Assembly: GCA_045613545.1 (NCBI GenBank)
Contig: JAZLBD010000006.1
Span: 1 to 64,000 of the forward strand
DNA from: Scatosoma sp045613545
GTDB taxonomy: Bacteria > Bacillota > Clostridia > Christensenellales > Borkfalkiaceae
Direction of reading: 5' to 3'
Length of the DNA stretch: 64,000 nucleotides
Under the pieces are notes generated by a model that saw only the letters and a program-made list of their open reading frames with translations, was not told where the DNA came from and did not search any database. The position numbers and the translations under genes are program-made. Below, in pieces: positions 50,049-58,317 of the stretch; within the stretch, counting starts at the first letter, position 1, and every line of letters begins with the position of its first letter.

Positions 50049-53000
50049 ATGAAAAAAATGACTATCGACGGTAATACCGCTGCATCGCACGTCGCGTATG
50101 CGTTCTCGGAAGTTGCCGCCATCTACCCGATCACCCCTTCGTCTCCCATGGCGGAATCCGCCGACGAATGGGCCACTGCTAAGCGTACCAATATGTGGGG
50201 GCAACAGCTCAAGATCGCCGAACTTCAATCGGAAGGCGGTGCGGCTGGCGCCGTTCACGGCTCGCTTTGCGCCGGCGCTCTTACCAGCACCTACACGGCT
50301 TCGCAAGGCTTGCTCCTCATGATCCCGAATATGTATAAAATTTCGGGCGAACTTCTTCCTATGGTTATGCACGTTTCCGCTCGTGCGCTCGCCGCTCATT
50401 CCTTGAACATCTTCGGCGACCACTCGGACGTTATGGCTTGCCGTCAAACGGGCTACGCTATGATCGCGTCTGCTTCCGTGCAAGAAGTTATGGACCTTTC
50501 CTTGGTCGCTCACCTTGCAACGCTTAAATCGAGCATTCCTTTCTTGCACTTCTTCGACGGGTTCCGTACCTCGCACGAATATTCCAAGATCGACGGGTTT
50601 GACGAAAAGGATAACTACGCTGAAATCAAAGCGATTTTCGACAAACTCGGCATGCAAAAATACGTAGACGATTTCAAAGCGCGCGCTTTGAACCCCGAAC
50701 ACCCCATTCAAAAGGGTACGGCGCAAAACAGCGACACCTACTTCCAAAACAGAGAAACGGCGAACGCGCACTACTTGGCAGTTCCTGAAATCGTCGCTGA
50801 AATGATGAAGGTCGTTTCCGATCATACGGGAAGAAATTACCACCTCTTCGATTACGTCGGCGCTCCCGACGCGGAAGAAGTCGTCGTTTTGATGGGCTCC
50901 GGCGCAGACACCGTGGAAGAAACCATCAACAAACTCAACGCGCAAGGCAAGAAGTACGGTATGCTCAAAGTACGTTTGTATCGTCCTTTCGACGCAACCG
51001 CTTTCGTGGACTCGATCCCCGCTTCTTGTAAAAAACTTGCCGTTCTCGACAGAACGAAAGAACCCGGCTCGCTCGGCGAACCCCTCTACCTCGACGTTTG
51101 CGCTGCCCTTTTGGAAAAAGGTAGATCGGACGTCAAAGTATACGGCGGTAGATACGGCCTCGGCTCCAAAGAATTTACGCCGACGATGGTGCTTTCCGTG
51201 TTCAAGAACTTAGAAAAAGACGCACCTAAAAATCACTTCACGGTCGGTATTTACGAAGACGTGACGAACACCTCGCTCGACTTCTCGGAAAAATACGACG
51301 CGGCTCCCGCCGGCTCTACTTCCTGTAAGTTCTACGGTCTCGGCTCGGACGGTACGGTCGGTTCGAACAAAAACACCGTTAAAATCATCGGCGACCACAC
51401 CGATAAATACGTGCAAGCTTACTTCTTCTACGATTCGAAGAAATCGGGCGGTATTACCGTTTCCCACCTCCGTTTCGGCGATAAGCCCATTCAATCGGAA
51501 TACCTTATCGACTCGGCAGACTTCGTCGCTTGCCACAACCCTTCCTACGTCACTCGCTACGATATGGTGAGCGATTTGAAAGAGGGCGGAAATTTCCTTT
51601 TGAACTGCGAATGGACGAGCCTCGAAGCATTGGAAAAAGAACTTCCTGCTAAAATGAAGAACTTGCTCGCGCAAAAGCACGCAAACCTTTACGTCATCGA
51701 CGCTATCAAAATCGCAGGCGAACTTGGGCTTCGCGGTAAAACCTCTACGATTTTGCAATCGGCGTTCTTCTGTATCAATAGCCAAATCATGCCTTACGAA
51801 AGCGCTGATCCCGAGGATAAGAACACTGCTGTTGCGCTTATGAAATACATGGCGTACAAGTCCTTCTCGCGTAAAGGCGACGCGATCGTTCAAATGAACT
51901 ACAACGCGATAGACTCAGCAAAATCCAACCTCGTGAAGATTGAAATCCCCACAAGCTGGGCAACCACGACGGAAGGCGCGCCTATGGTGAAACTTGCCGA
52001 CGATGACTACTTCAGAAACGTCGTTGCTCCCATCCTCGCGCTCGAAGGGGACAAGCTTCCTTCCTCCGCATTCAACGCCGACGGCTCCGTTCCTACGGGC
52101 ACCACGAAGTTCGAAAAACGCGGTGTTGCCGTTCTCGTTCCCGAATGGAATATCGACAAATGTATTCAATGTAATCAATGCGCGTTCGTATGCCCGCACG
52201 CAACCATTCGTCCCTACCTCGTACAAGACGGCGTAGAAGTTCCCGAAACGTTCAAGACGAAACCCGCTATGCAAGCAAAGGGCTATTCCTTCCGTTTGCA
52301 AGTTTCCCCGCTTGACTGTATGGGTTGTGGCGTTTGCGCAGACGTTTGCCCCGTCAACCAAAAGGCGGCAACCGACGCAACGAAAGCTGGGCTTAAAGCG
52401 GCTCCCGCCGAAGCAAAAGCGCTCAATATGATTCCCCTTGAAAAACTTCTTCACGAAGCTCCTAATTGGGAATTCGCGCAAACCCTTCCCGACGTTCCTA
52501 GCGAAGTAGTCGAAAAGATGGCAGACGTGAAGAAATCGCAATTTAGCCAACCCTTGTTCGAATTCTCGGGCGCTTGCGCAGGTTGCGGTGAAACGCCTTA
52601 CGTAAAAGTGCTTACGCAACTTTTCGGCGACAGAATGATCATTGCAAACGCAACCGGTTGTTCCTCCATCTACGGCGGTTCCTCCCCTACGTGTCCTTAC
52701 ACGAAGAACAAGGCTGGTCACGGTCCGGCTTGGGCGAACTCCCTCTTTGAGGACAACGCGGAATTCGGTTACGGTATGAACCTTGCTTACAAGGCAAGAA
52801 GAGACGCGCTCAAAGCGAAGATCGCTACCCTTTCCGAACTTTGGGCAGAATGCCCCGAATGTAAGGCTATTTGCGACAACTGGATCGCGAATATGCACGA
52901 TGCAGAAGGTAGCAAGGTAGCGTCCAAGGCGCTCGTAGAAGCTCTTGAAAACTGCAAGAACGACTGCGAAGGCGAAGAACTTACCCTCGTAGAAGAAATC

Positions 53001-53669
53001 TTGAAAGACAAAGATTGCCTCGTGAAGAAATCCTTCTGGATTATCGGTGGCGACGGTTGGGCATACGACATCGGCTACGGCGGTTTGGACCACGTACTCG
53101 CTTCCGGCGACGACGTGAATATTCTCGTTCTCGACACCGAAGTATACTCCAACACCGGCGGTCAAGCGTCTAAATCTACGCCGATCGCAGCGGTTGCTAA
53201 ATTCGCAGCAGGCGGTAAGAGAGTGAAGAAGAAAGACCTCGGTATGATCGCGGCAACCTACGGATACGTATACGTAGCGCAATGCTCGATGGGTTCGGAC
53301 AAAGCGCAATTCGTCAAAGCGCTCAAGGAAGCGGAAAGCTACCACGGTCCTTCCATCATCATCTGCTACGCGCCTTGTATCAACCACGGTATCAATATGA
53401 TGAAATCGCAAGCGGAAGAAAAGAATGCGGTTGACTGCGGATACTGGCACCTTTACAGATACAACCCGACTCTTGCAGAAAAGGGCGAAAATCCTTTCAC
53501 CCTCGACTCGAAAGATCCTACGGGCGACTATCAAGCATTCTTGCAAGGCGAAGTCAGATATGCGTCCTTGAAGAAGACGGAACCCGAACTTGCAGACAAG
53601 CTCTACAAGGAAACGGAAGAAGCTTCCAAGGCTCGTTTGGCTGGCTATAAGAAACTCGCTGGTAAATAA
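50049..53669 (+). CDS. nifJ: Pyruvate:ferredoxin (flavodoxin) oxidoreductase
   Basis: A 1206-residue single-chain PFOR that converts pyruvate, CoA and oxidised ferredoxin to acetyl-CoA, CO2 and reduced ferredoxin. YPITPSSPMAE lies near residue 26, then the transketolase-like and gamma domains. The dicluster ferredoxin domain has CIQCNQCAFVCPH (about 704) and CMGCGVCADVC (about 757); a further cysteine set includes GACAGCGE (about 842); the thiamine diphosphate site is GDGWAYDIGYGGLDH (about 1001). Smooth, strongly biased codon use suggests high expression. GGAGG before ATG at 50049; single gene. Confidence 0.97.
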   Translation: MKKMTIDGNTAASHVAYAFSEVAAIYPITPSSPMAESADEWATAKRTNMWGQQLKIAELQSEGGAAGAVHGSLCAGALTSTYTASQGLLLMIPNMYKISGELLPMVMHVSARALAAHSLNIFGDHSDVMACRQTGYAMIASASVQEVMDLSLVAHLATLKSSIPFLHFFDGFRTSHEYSKIDGFDEKDNYAEIKAIFDKLGMQKYVDDFKARALNPEHPIQKGTAQNSDTYFQNRETANAHYLAVPEIVAEMMKVVSDHTGRNYHLFDYVGAPDAEEVVVLMGSGADTVEETINKLNAQGKKYGMLKVRLYRPFDATAFVDSIPASCKKLAVLDRTKEPGSLGEPLYLDVCAALLEKGRSDVKVYGGRYGLGSKEFTPTMVLSVFKNLEKDAPKNHFTVGIYEDVTNTSLDFSEKYDAAPAGSTSCKFYGLGSDGTVGSNKNTVKIIGDHTDKYVQAYFFYDSKKSGGITVSHLRFGDKPIQSEYLIDSADFVACHNPSYVTRYDMVSDLKEGGNFLLNCEWTSLEALEKELPAKMKNLLAQKHANLYVIDAIKIAGELGLRGKTSTILQSAFFCINSQIMPYESADPEDKNTAVALMKYMAYKSFSRKGDAIVQMNYNAIDSAKSNLVKIEIPTSWATTTEGAPMVKLADDDYFRNVVAPILALEGDKLPSSAFNADGSVPTGTTKFEKRGVAVLVPEWNIDKCIQCNQCAFVCPHATIRPYLVQDGVEVPETFKTKPAMQAKGYSFRLQVSPLDCMGCGVCADVCPVNQKAATDATKAGLKAAPAEAKALNMIPLEKLLHEAPNWEFAQTLPDVPSEVVEKMADVKKSQFSQPLFEFSGACAGCGETPYVKVLTQLFGDRMIIANATGCSSIYGGSSPTCPYTKNKAGHGPAWANSLFEDNAEFGYGMNLAYKARRDALKAKIATLSELWAECPECKAICDNWIANMHDAEGSKVASKALVEALENCKNDCEGEELTLVEEILKDKDCLVKKSFWIIGGDGWAYDIGYGGLDHVLASGDDVNILVLDTEVYSNTGGQASKSTPIAAVAKFAAGGKRVKKKDLGMIAATYGYVYVAQCSMGSDKAQFVKALKEAESYHGPSIIICYAPCINHGINMMKSQAEEKNAVDCGYWHLYRYNPTLAEKGENPFTLDSKDPTGDYQAFLQGEVRYASLKKTEPELADKLYKETEEASKARLAGYKKLAGK

Positions 53670-53683
53670 TTAACCGACGATAC

Positions 53684-53717
53684 GCCCCTTTCTGCTCTCG
53701 CAGAAAGGGGCATTTTT
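53684..53717 (+). terminator. nifJ terminator
   Basis: The 12-bp stem GCCCCTTTCTGC/GCAGAAAGGGGC, TCTC loop, T run. Confidence 0.95.
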
Positions 53718-53723
53718 CTTGCA

Positions 53724-53761
53724 AAAAAAGAACGGCATTTTACAAATTGCCGTTCTTTTTA
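53724..53761 (-). terminator. Terminator of the yabP-to-hydrolase operon
   Basis: The stem AAAGAACGGCA/TGCCGTTCTTT with T run on the minus strand. Confidence 0.87.
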
Positions 53762-54781
53762 TTCTATCCAATATCTTCCGTTTTCGTCAATGGTCACAAT
53801 CACGCTCCCCACTTCGTCGGTGGCGTGACGGGTTATCCCTCTATCCAAAAGTTTTTCTAAACTGGCGCTATCGTCCGCACCGTCTCCGCAAGAAACGATC
53901 CCGTCTTTTACGCCGAGGTATTCTAAAAACCAGTCGCTCGTCCGCGCGCTTCCGTGGTCAGAAAGTTTCAAAATCGAAGTTTTCCCCGCCAAAGCGAGCG
54001 TGGGCATTTTACACGTCTCAAACACGCTCTTCCTTTCCATATTATACAAAAACCGCTCCGTTTCCGTCCCCGCGTCGCTCATAAGTAGCGCGTTGACCCC
54101 TTGATAAGAAACGAGGATGGTTGCGGAAATATTTTTGATCGCCTCCGCGGAATAATTTTTCTCGTCCACGACGGCGTGATAGAAAGAGGTGGGATCCTCG
54201 TACGGTTGTGGAGAAAGCATGATCCAGCCGTACTCCCGTTCGCCGTACACCACTTCTCCCTCGTTGTAGGCGTTGTCGTATACCACGCAGTCCTCTTTTT
54301 CCAAGATACCAAGAAATTCCGCGTATTCGCTATTGCAAGTATAGTCTACGCCGTAGGGACGGTAAACTCGAAGGACGTCTTTGTAGCGAACCACTTCGTC
54401 TAAAGCACCGACGCGGTAGGAGCTCGGATTCGTCGCCACGAGGAAATCAATCGTATCTATCTTTAACGCGTTCAGATAGCGGAGCACCGTTTTACTCGTC
54501 TTTACGCTCCCGTCCCCGCCGTCTATCATTAAGATTTTACCATCTGGAAACTCCACGATCGTGCAATCTCCTTGTCCCACGTCTAAGAAATGCAACCGCA
54601 GTTCCCCGTCCGCACGGGAAGAAATTTTCGGCAACGCTACGTAGTATTTCCAAGTGTTGGGCGGATAGATAGAAGAAAAGATTAAACCGCCAGCGCAAAG
54701 AAGAGTAAATATAGAAAATAAAATTCTCCGTCTCTTCTTACGCTTCGCGCGTTTAATCTCTCGTTCTTTATGGTAGCCCAT
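53759..54781 (-). CDS. ComEC-type beta-lactamase-fold protein lacking metal ligands
   Basis: A 340-residue protein with an N-terminal membrane anchor (residues 20-38) and an extracellular metallo-beta-lactamase fold like that of the ComEC/Rec2 C-terminal domain: LHFLDVGQGDCTIVEF and MIDGGDGS. The metal-binding HxHxDH motif that should follow is replaced by TNPSSYRVGAL (117-127), so it is probably not a normal metal hydrolase. A later SDHGS and SDAG remain. AAGGA before ATG. Last gene of a long operon. Confidence 0.75.
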   Translation of the reverse strand: MGYHKEREIKRAKRKKRRRILFSIFTLLCAGGLIFSSIYPPNTWKYYVALPKISSRADGELRLHFLDVGQGDCTIVEFPDGKILMIDGGDGSVKTSKTVLRYLNALKIDTIDFLVATNPSSYRVGALDEVVRYKDVLRVYRPYGVDYTCNSEYAEFLGILEKEDCVVYDNAYNEGEVVYGEREYGWIMLSPQPYEDPTSFYHAVVDEKNYSAEAIKNISATILVSYQGVNALLMSDAGTETERFLYNMERKSVFETCKMPTLALAGKTSILKLSDHGSARTSDWFLEYLGVKDGIVSCGDGADDSASLEKLLDRGITRHATDEVGSVIVTIDENGRYWIE

Positions 54782-54795
54782 ACTTTTATCCTTCG

Positions 54796-55461
54796 CTATC
54801 TCTTTTCCGCCTCGCGTATGCTATGGCAGATCTTTTGCATTCGTTCTTCCACAGCGAAAAGATCGTCGGCGCAAGCTTTTAATTCCGCTCGGAAAGAGTC
54901 TCTGAGTCCTTCGTTTACTTTATACGATACTTCGTGTTCCAAACTTGCCCACATATTCATAGAAATCGTGCGAAGCTGTATTTCCACGGGGATATTGCTC
55001 GTCCCGGCGGAAAGGCACACCGGCACTTCCGCAATTAAATGTAAACTTCTGTATCCGTTTCCCTTAGGATTTTTGATATAATCCTTTTCTTTAACGAGGT
55101 GTACGCCCTCTTGTTTTAGGAAGACTTGCGCGATTTCGTAAATGTCCTCTATGTAGGAACAAACGACTCTAACCCCCGCCAAATCGGTAAGTTTTGTCAA
55201 ATTTTCAGGAGTTTGATCAAACCCACGACGCCCCAACTTCTCGTAGGCGCTTTCCACCGTTTTTAGGCGACTTTCGATGTGATGTATGGGATCGTGTCCT
55301 TGCAAAACGCTAAACTCGTCGTCCAAAATCTCAAACTTATTACACGCCGTTTTCATCGCCCCCAAATAAAACGGTTTAATCCTTTGATACTCGCGTATAA
55401 ACGCGGGGGGAATCCCGTCTTTAAGAGCCCAATTCGAAAAACCGCCTTTTTCCGCCGTCAT
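54796..55461 (-). CDS. Small alarmone synthetase (RelQ/YjbM-type)
   Basis: A 221-residue RelA/SpoT synthetase domain without hydrolase or regulatory parts: LTDLAGVRVVCSYIEDIY, GYRSLHL, and VEIQLRTISMNMWASLEHE. Makes (p)ppGpp in the cytoplasm. AGAGGTGG before ATG; 18 bases after the peptidase gene. Confidence 0.93.
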   Translation of the reverse strand: MTAEKGGFSNWALKDGIPPAFIREYQRIKPFYLGAMKTACNKFEILDDEFSVLQGHDPIHHIESRLKTVESAYEKLGRRGFDQTPENLTKLTDLAGVRVVCSYIEDIYEIAQVFLKQEGVHLVKEKDYIKNPKGNGYRSLHLIAEVPVCLSAGTSNIPVEIQLRTISMNMWASLEHEVSYKVNEGLRDSFRAELKACADDLFAVEERMQKICHSIREAEKR

Positions 55462-55479
55462 ATTCCACCTCTTATCGTA

Positions 55480-56535
55480 TCATATTCTTGCAAGCAAAAT
55501 GCTTTCCGCTTTACCCTTGCCTTTCAAGTCCGCCTTTCCCAGAAGCGCCTCCGCCTGCTTTTTACACGTGAGCGTGCGCTCCCTATCGCCAATCATTGCA
55601 AAGTAGCTTGCAAGCACGCGCTTTGCTTCCACAGTCTCTTCTTGAAGTCGCTCCTCGCAAATAACTTTCGTCTTTTCGGCAAGATCTCTATCACCCGCGA
55701 GGGTATGCATATATAAAAGCTCCATAGCAACCATTTCCGTTTCCCGATCGGAAAGATAGGGCGAGGCGGTCGCCAAACGATTAATTTCGCTGGACGCTCG
55801 TTCATAGTCTTCTTTTTCGAGGGCGTAGCGGTATTTCAAATCGGTAATCACCGCGTACATGGGTTCGTCCTCCGCAATCACGGGCGTATCAAAAAGTCTT
55901 TCGTCGAGATCGGAAAAAGATTTCCCCTCTGCAAGTCCGCCGAAGATTTCCATCGCGCAAAGCATTACGAATTCTTCGCGTTCGCCTCTACGGATTCCCT
56001 GCATAATCAAGCAGTCCGTCTTTCCGCCAACGTAGCAAAAAGGAACCGCGTTCAAAAGAAAGATATATCCAACGTACGGGAACAATCCCCAAAATAAATA
56101 GGCGACGCTCCAAGCCAAACAAGAGGAAAGAATGGCAAAAAACAAAACCGTCACGGCAAAGAGTCCGCTAAATAAGATCCCGCCTGCCGTATAAAGATAC
56201 GCTCTTCGAAGCATATTCCCCATAGAATTAGGAATCATTTGCGTTTGCTCCATCGCAAACGGCGAAGCAAAGGAAAGAGCGAGCTTTCCCCTTTTACGAC
56301 GCAAAGAAAAACAGAAAAACTTCGTATATTGCAACGACATATCCTGCAATTTCCCTACACAAATATGCCCCCATTCGTGGACGGCCGGCGCCAAGACAAA
56401 GGAAAGCAACACGCCTGTGCCTGCAAAAATCAACGCGTCCGCACTTTTTACGTAAGAGCAAACGACGATCGCCAAAATCCCCCCTACAAGTAAGGTACAA
56501 AGTATCGTTGCATAAATACTAGACAATCTTCTCAT
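55480..56535 (-). CDS. M50-like membrane metallopeptidase with helical C-terminal domain
   Basis: A 351-residue protein with several membrane helices and the zinc motif HEWGH (53-57) in the second helix, as in site-2-protease/SpoIVFB-like M50 enzymes. The second half (about 215-340) is soluble with TPR-like helix pairs. The distal NPDG-type ligand motif is not clearly seen. It could be an intramembrane protease or a pseudo-peptidase. AAAGGAG before ATG. Confidence 0.72.
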   Translation of the reverse strand: MRRLSSIYATILCTLLVGGILAIVVCSYVKSADALIFAGTGVLLSFVLAPAVHEWGHICVGKLQDMSLQYTKFFCFSLRRKRGKLALSFASPFAMEQTQMIPNSMGNMLRRAYLYTAGGILFSGLFAVTVLFFAILSSCLAWSVAYLFWGLFPYVGYIFLLNAVPFCYVGGKTDCLIMQGIRRGEREEFVMLCAMEIFGGLAEGKSFSDLDERLFDTPVIAEDEPMYAVITDLKYRYALEKEDYERASSEINRLATASPYLSDRETEMVAMELLYMHTLAGDRDLAEKTKVICEERLQEETVEAKRVLASYFAMIGDRERTLTCKKQAEALLGKADLKGKGKAESILLARI

Positions 56536-56559
56536 CGCTCGTACTCCTTTCGTTTTTCG

Positions 56560-57426
56560 TTATTTCATCAAACCCCTACTCTTGGCAAATCCCTCTAAAT
56601 TATCTCCGTCAAGGACGGTGAGTTCGGGGATCGAAAACCGTTCCATCAGCACCGCCAGTAGCATCGCGCCACCTCCAAGCACCTCCGCCCGTTTTTTGGG
56701 GATAACCTCGTTTTCTATCTCGGAAACGGGTAAAGCAAGTAGTTCTTCCGCAAGGGCGCGCATTCTATCCCTGCTAATTTTCACGCCCGTCACGGCTACG
56801 GGATCGTATGCGGTCAATTTTCTTTCTCTCGCCGCAAGGGTCGTGGCGGTTCCGCCGATGGCGACCAAAGACTCGCAAGGCGGGTTGCCGAATAATTCCA
56901 CCGCATCTCGCGCCGTTTTTTCTAAGCGTTCTTTCTCTCTTCCACAAAGATCGAACAGACGAACGACGCCGATATTCACGCTTTTTTCATAGACGACTTG
57001 TCCCGACTTTTGAACGGCTATTTCCGTACTTGCTCCGCCCAAATCGACGAGCGCGCCGTCACTTTCCCCAAGCGCGCCTAAAACGCCGAGTCTCGCCTCT
57101 TCTTCTCCCGAAAGCACTTCCACGTTTACGCCTGAAAGTTCCTTCACGCGCAGACAAAAATCCTTCCCATTTTTCGCGAAGCGAACGGCCGCCGTCGCAT
57201 AGGCGAAAATCTTTTTCGCGCCCTTTTCTTTTGCTGAAGAGACGAACGTTTCCACCGCTCTTGCCGTGCGTTCGATTGCCTCCGCTTTCAAATAGTCGCT
57301 ATGGGCGAGCCCCTCGCCGAGCCTCGTCGTGGCAAGCGCTTTATATAAAGGAAAACCGTCCGCCAAAGTCATTAGGCGGACGGAATTAGAACCGATATCA
57401 ATAACAACAGCATCAATCGTTTTCAC
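56560..57426 (-). CDS. Ppx/GppA phosphatase
   Basis: A 288-residue exopolyphosphatase/guanosine pentaphosphatase of the actin-like ATPase fold with DIGSNSVRL at the N-terminus, ATAAVRFAKN and DLGGASTEI. It lacks the C-terminal HD domain of long Ppx. GTG start overlapping divIC by 14 bases. With the alarmone synthetase two genes downstream it suggests (p)ppGpp or polyphosphate balance (inference). Confidence 0.9.
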   Translation of the reverse strand: MKTIDAVVIDIGSNSVRLMTLADGFPLYKALATTRLGEGLAHSDYLKAEAIERTARAVETFVSSAKEKGAKKIFAYATAAVRFAKNGKDFCLRVKELSGVNVEVLSGEEEARLGVLGALGESDGALVDLGGASTEIAVQKSGQVVYEKSVNIGVVRLFDLCGREKERLEKTARDAVELFGNPPCESLVAIGGTATTLAARERKLTAYDPVAVTGVKISRDRMRALAEELLALPVSEIENEVIPKKRAEVLGGGAMLLAVLMERFSIPELTVLDGDNLEGFAKSRGLMK

Positions 57427-57679
57427 GCTCAGGTCTGCCCCCGTTGCTTAAAACTTGATTTATCATACCTTCAAGGCTGGTTAAATATTCATAATCGGAT
57501 GAATTTTCTTGAATGGATTCTTCCAGCGAACTAATTGCCTCGTTCAATTCTTTCTCCCGACGATTCAAAACCGACAACGTAATAACTTGATAAATTATCA
57601 CGCCCAAGAGAAAGACGAAAAGCAACGTTCCCGCAACGACTGCGGCGGTCACCGTTCTTTGCAATTTTTCTTGTGTCAT
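57413..57679 (-). CDS. DivIC/FtsB-like septum protein
   Basis: An 88-residue bitopic protein: membrane helix (residues 11-36) then a coiled coil (LNRREKELNEAISSLEESI). Position directly after yabQ matches B. subtilis yabP-yabQ-divIC. Starts within the yabQ stop (ATGA). Confidence 0.8.
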   Translation of the reverse strand: MTQEKLQRTVTAAVVAGTLLFVFLLGVIIYQVITLSVLNRREKELNEAISSLEESIQENSSDYEYLTSLEGMINQVLSNGGRPEREND

Positions 57680-58029
57680 CGTATATTTTTATTCCTTTTC
57701 GTTGTAATCTTTTGTTTTTTAAGCCCTTTTCGAGCTTTCGTAAGACTATTATAGCACATTTTTTCTAAAAATGCAAGCGCTTTGTGAATACTTTTTAAAT
57801 ATAATATAAGTCCCGCTCCGTTCCCCAAATACATATACCACCGATACTCGGGAAAGGCAAAAAACACGCTTACGCCTACGCAAAAAACGGAAAAAAGCAA
57901 GAAAAAAGCGCTATCGCAAACGACTTGTAATACCCCTCCTCTCTTCCCCAACAAGGAAAAAGGCTCGTACAAGACCCCTCCGAAAAAACCCGCCCCAAGG
58001 CTAAGGGCAAAAATAAGCGGTTGCGACAC
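57676..58029 (-). CDS. YabQ-like spore cortex membrane protein
   Basis: A 117-residue protein with three to four membrane helices, a GFFGGVLYEP start and the aromatic EYRWYMYLGNGAGLILY segment, in the pattern of YabQ. GTG start directly after the yabP stop, weak ribosome site, so translation is probably coupled. Needed for cortex formation in B. subtilis. Confidence 0.75.
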   Translation of the reverse strand: MSQPLIFALSLGAGFFGGVLYEPFSLLGKRGGVLQVVCDSAFFLLFSVFCVGVSVFFAFPEYRWYMYLGNGAGLILYLKSIHKALAFLEKMCYNSLTKARKGLKKQKITTKRNKNIR

Positions 58030-58278
58030 TTATTTGAAAAATTTGGAAAATCCGTTTCCGTATTTCACGCTTTGCACCTTACCCGTCGCCGTAAACGTTC
58101 CGTTCGTTTTTGAAAATCCGACGATTTTTAATTCGCTTCCTACGAGTAGCAGTTTTTCTTTACCGCCCGAAAGAGCCAACTCAATCCGCGTTGGGGAAAA
58201 GGATTTTACGGTGTCTACGCCCGTGATGGAAATGTTTTTCCGTTGTTCGAGTATAAAAGAATGTAAAATTTCTTGCAT
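58030..58278 (-). CDS. yabP: YabP-family sporulation protein
   Basis: An 82-residue protein with SITGVDTVKSFSP near residue 17 and the typical beta pattern, ending GNGFSKFFK, closely like the GFFSKLFR end of B. subtilis YabP. Heads the yabP-yabQ-divIC run. No Shine-Dalgarno; a sigma-E-like promoter lies immediately upstream. Confidence 0.82.
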   Translation of the reverse strand: MQEILHSFILEQRKNISITGVDTVKSFSPTRIELALSGGKEKLLLVGSELKIVGFSKTNGTFTATGKVQSVKYGNGFSKFFK

Positions 58279-58283
58279 ACCGT

Positions 58284-58311
58284 ATGATATGCAGGAAAGG
58301 GAGTTTTTTAT
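58284..58311 (-). promoter_or_regulatory. Sigma-E-like promoter of yabP
   Basis: On the minus strand ATA (58309-58311), 17 bases, CATATCAT (58284-58291), close to the sigma-E pattern ATA...CATACAnT. B. subtilis yabP is sigma-E-controlled. It leaves only five bases before the ATG. Confidence 0.5.
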
Positions 58312-58317
58312 GCTACG

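Noticed and set aside
51915..53546. A 543-codon open frame antisense to nifJ
   Set aside because: It has no ribosome site or domain and mirrors the strong codon bias of nifJ; long antisense frames are expected there.
50049..53669. Possible split of nifJ into separate subunits
   Set aside because: The frame is continuous with all domains in the usual single-chain order.
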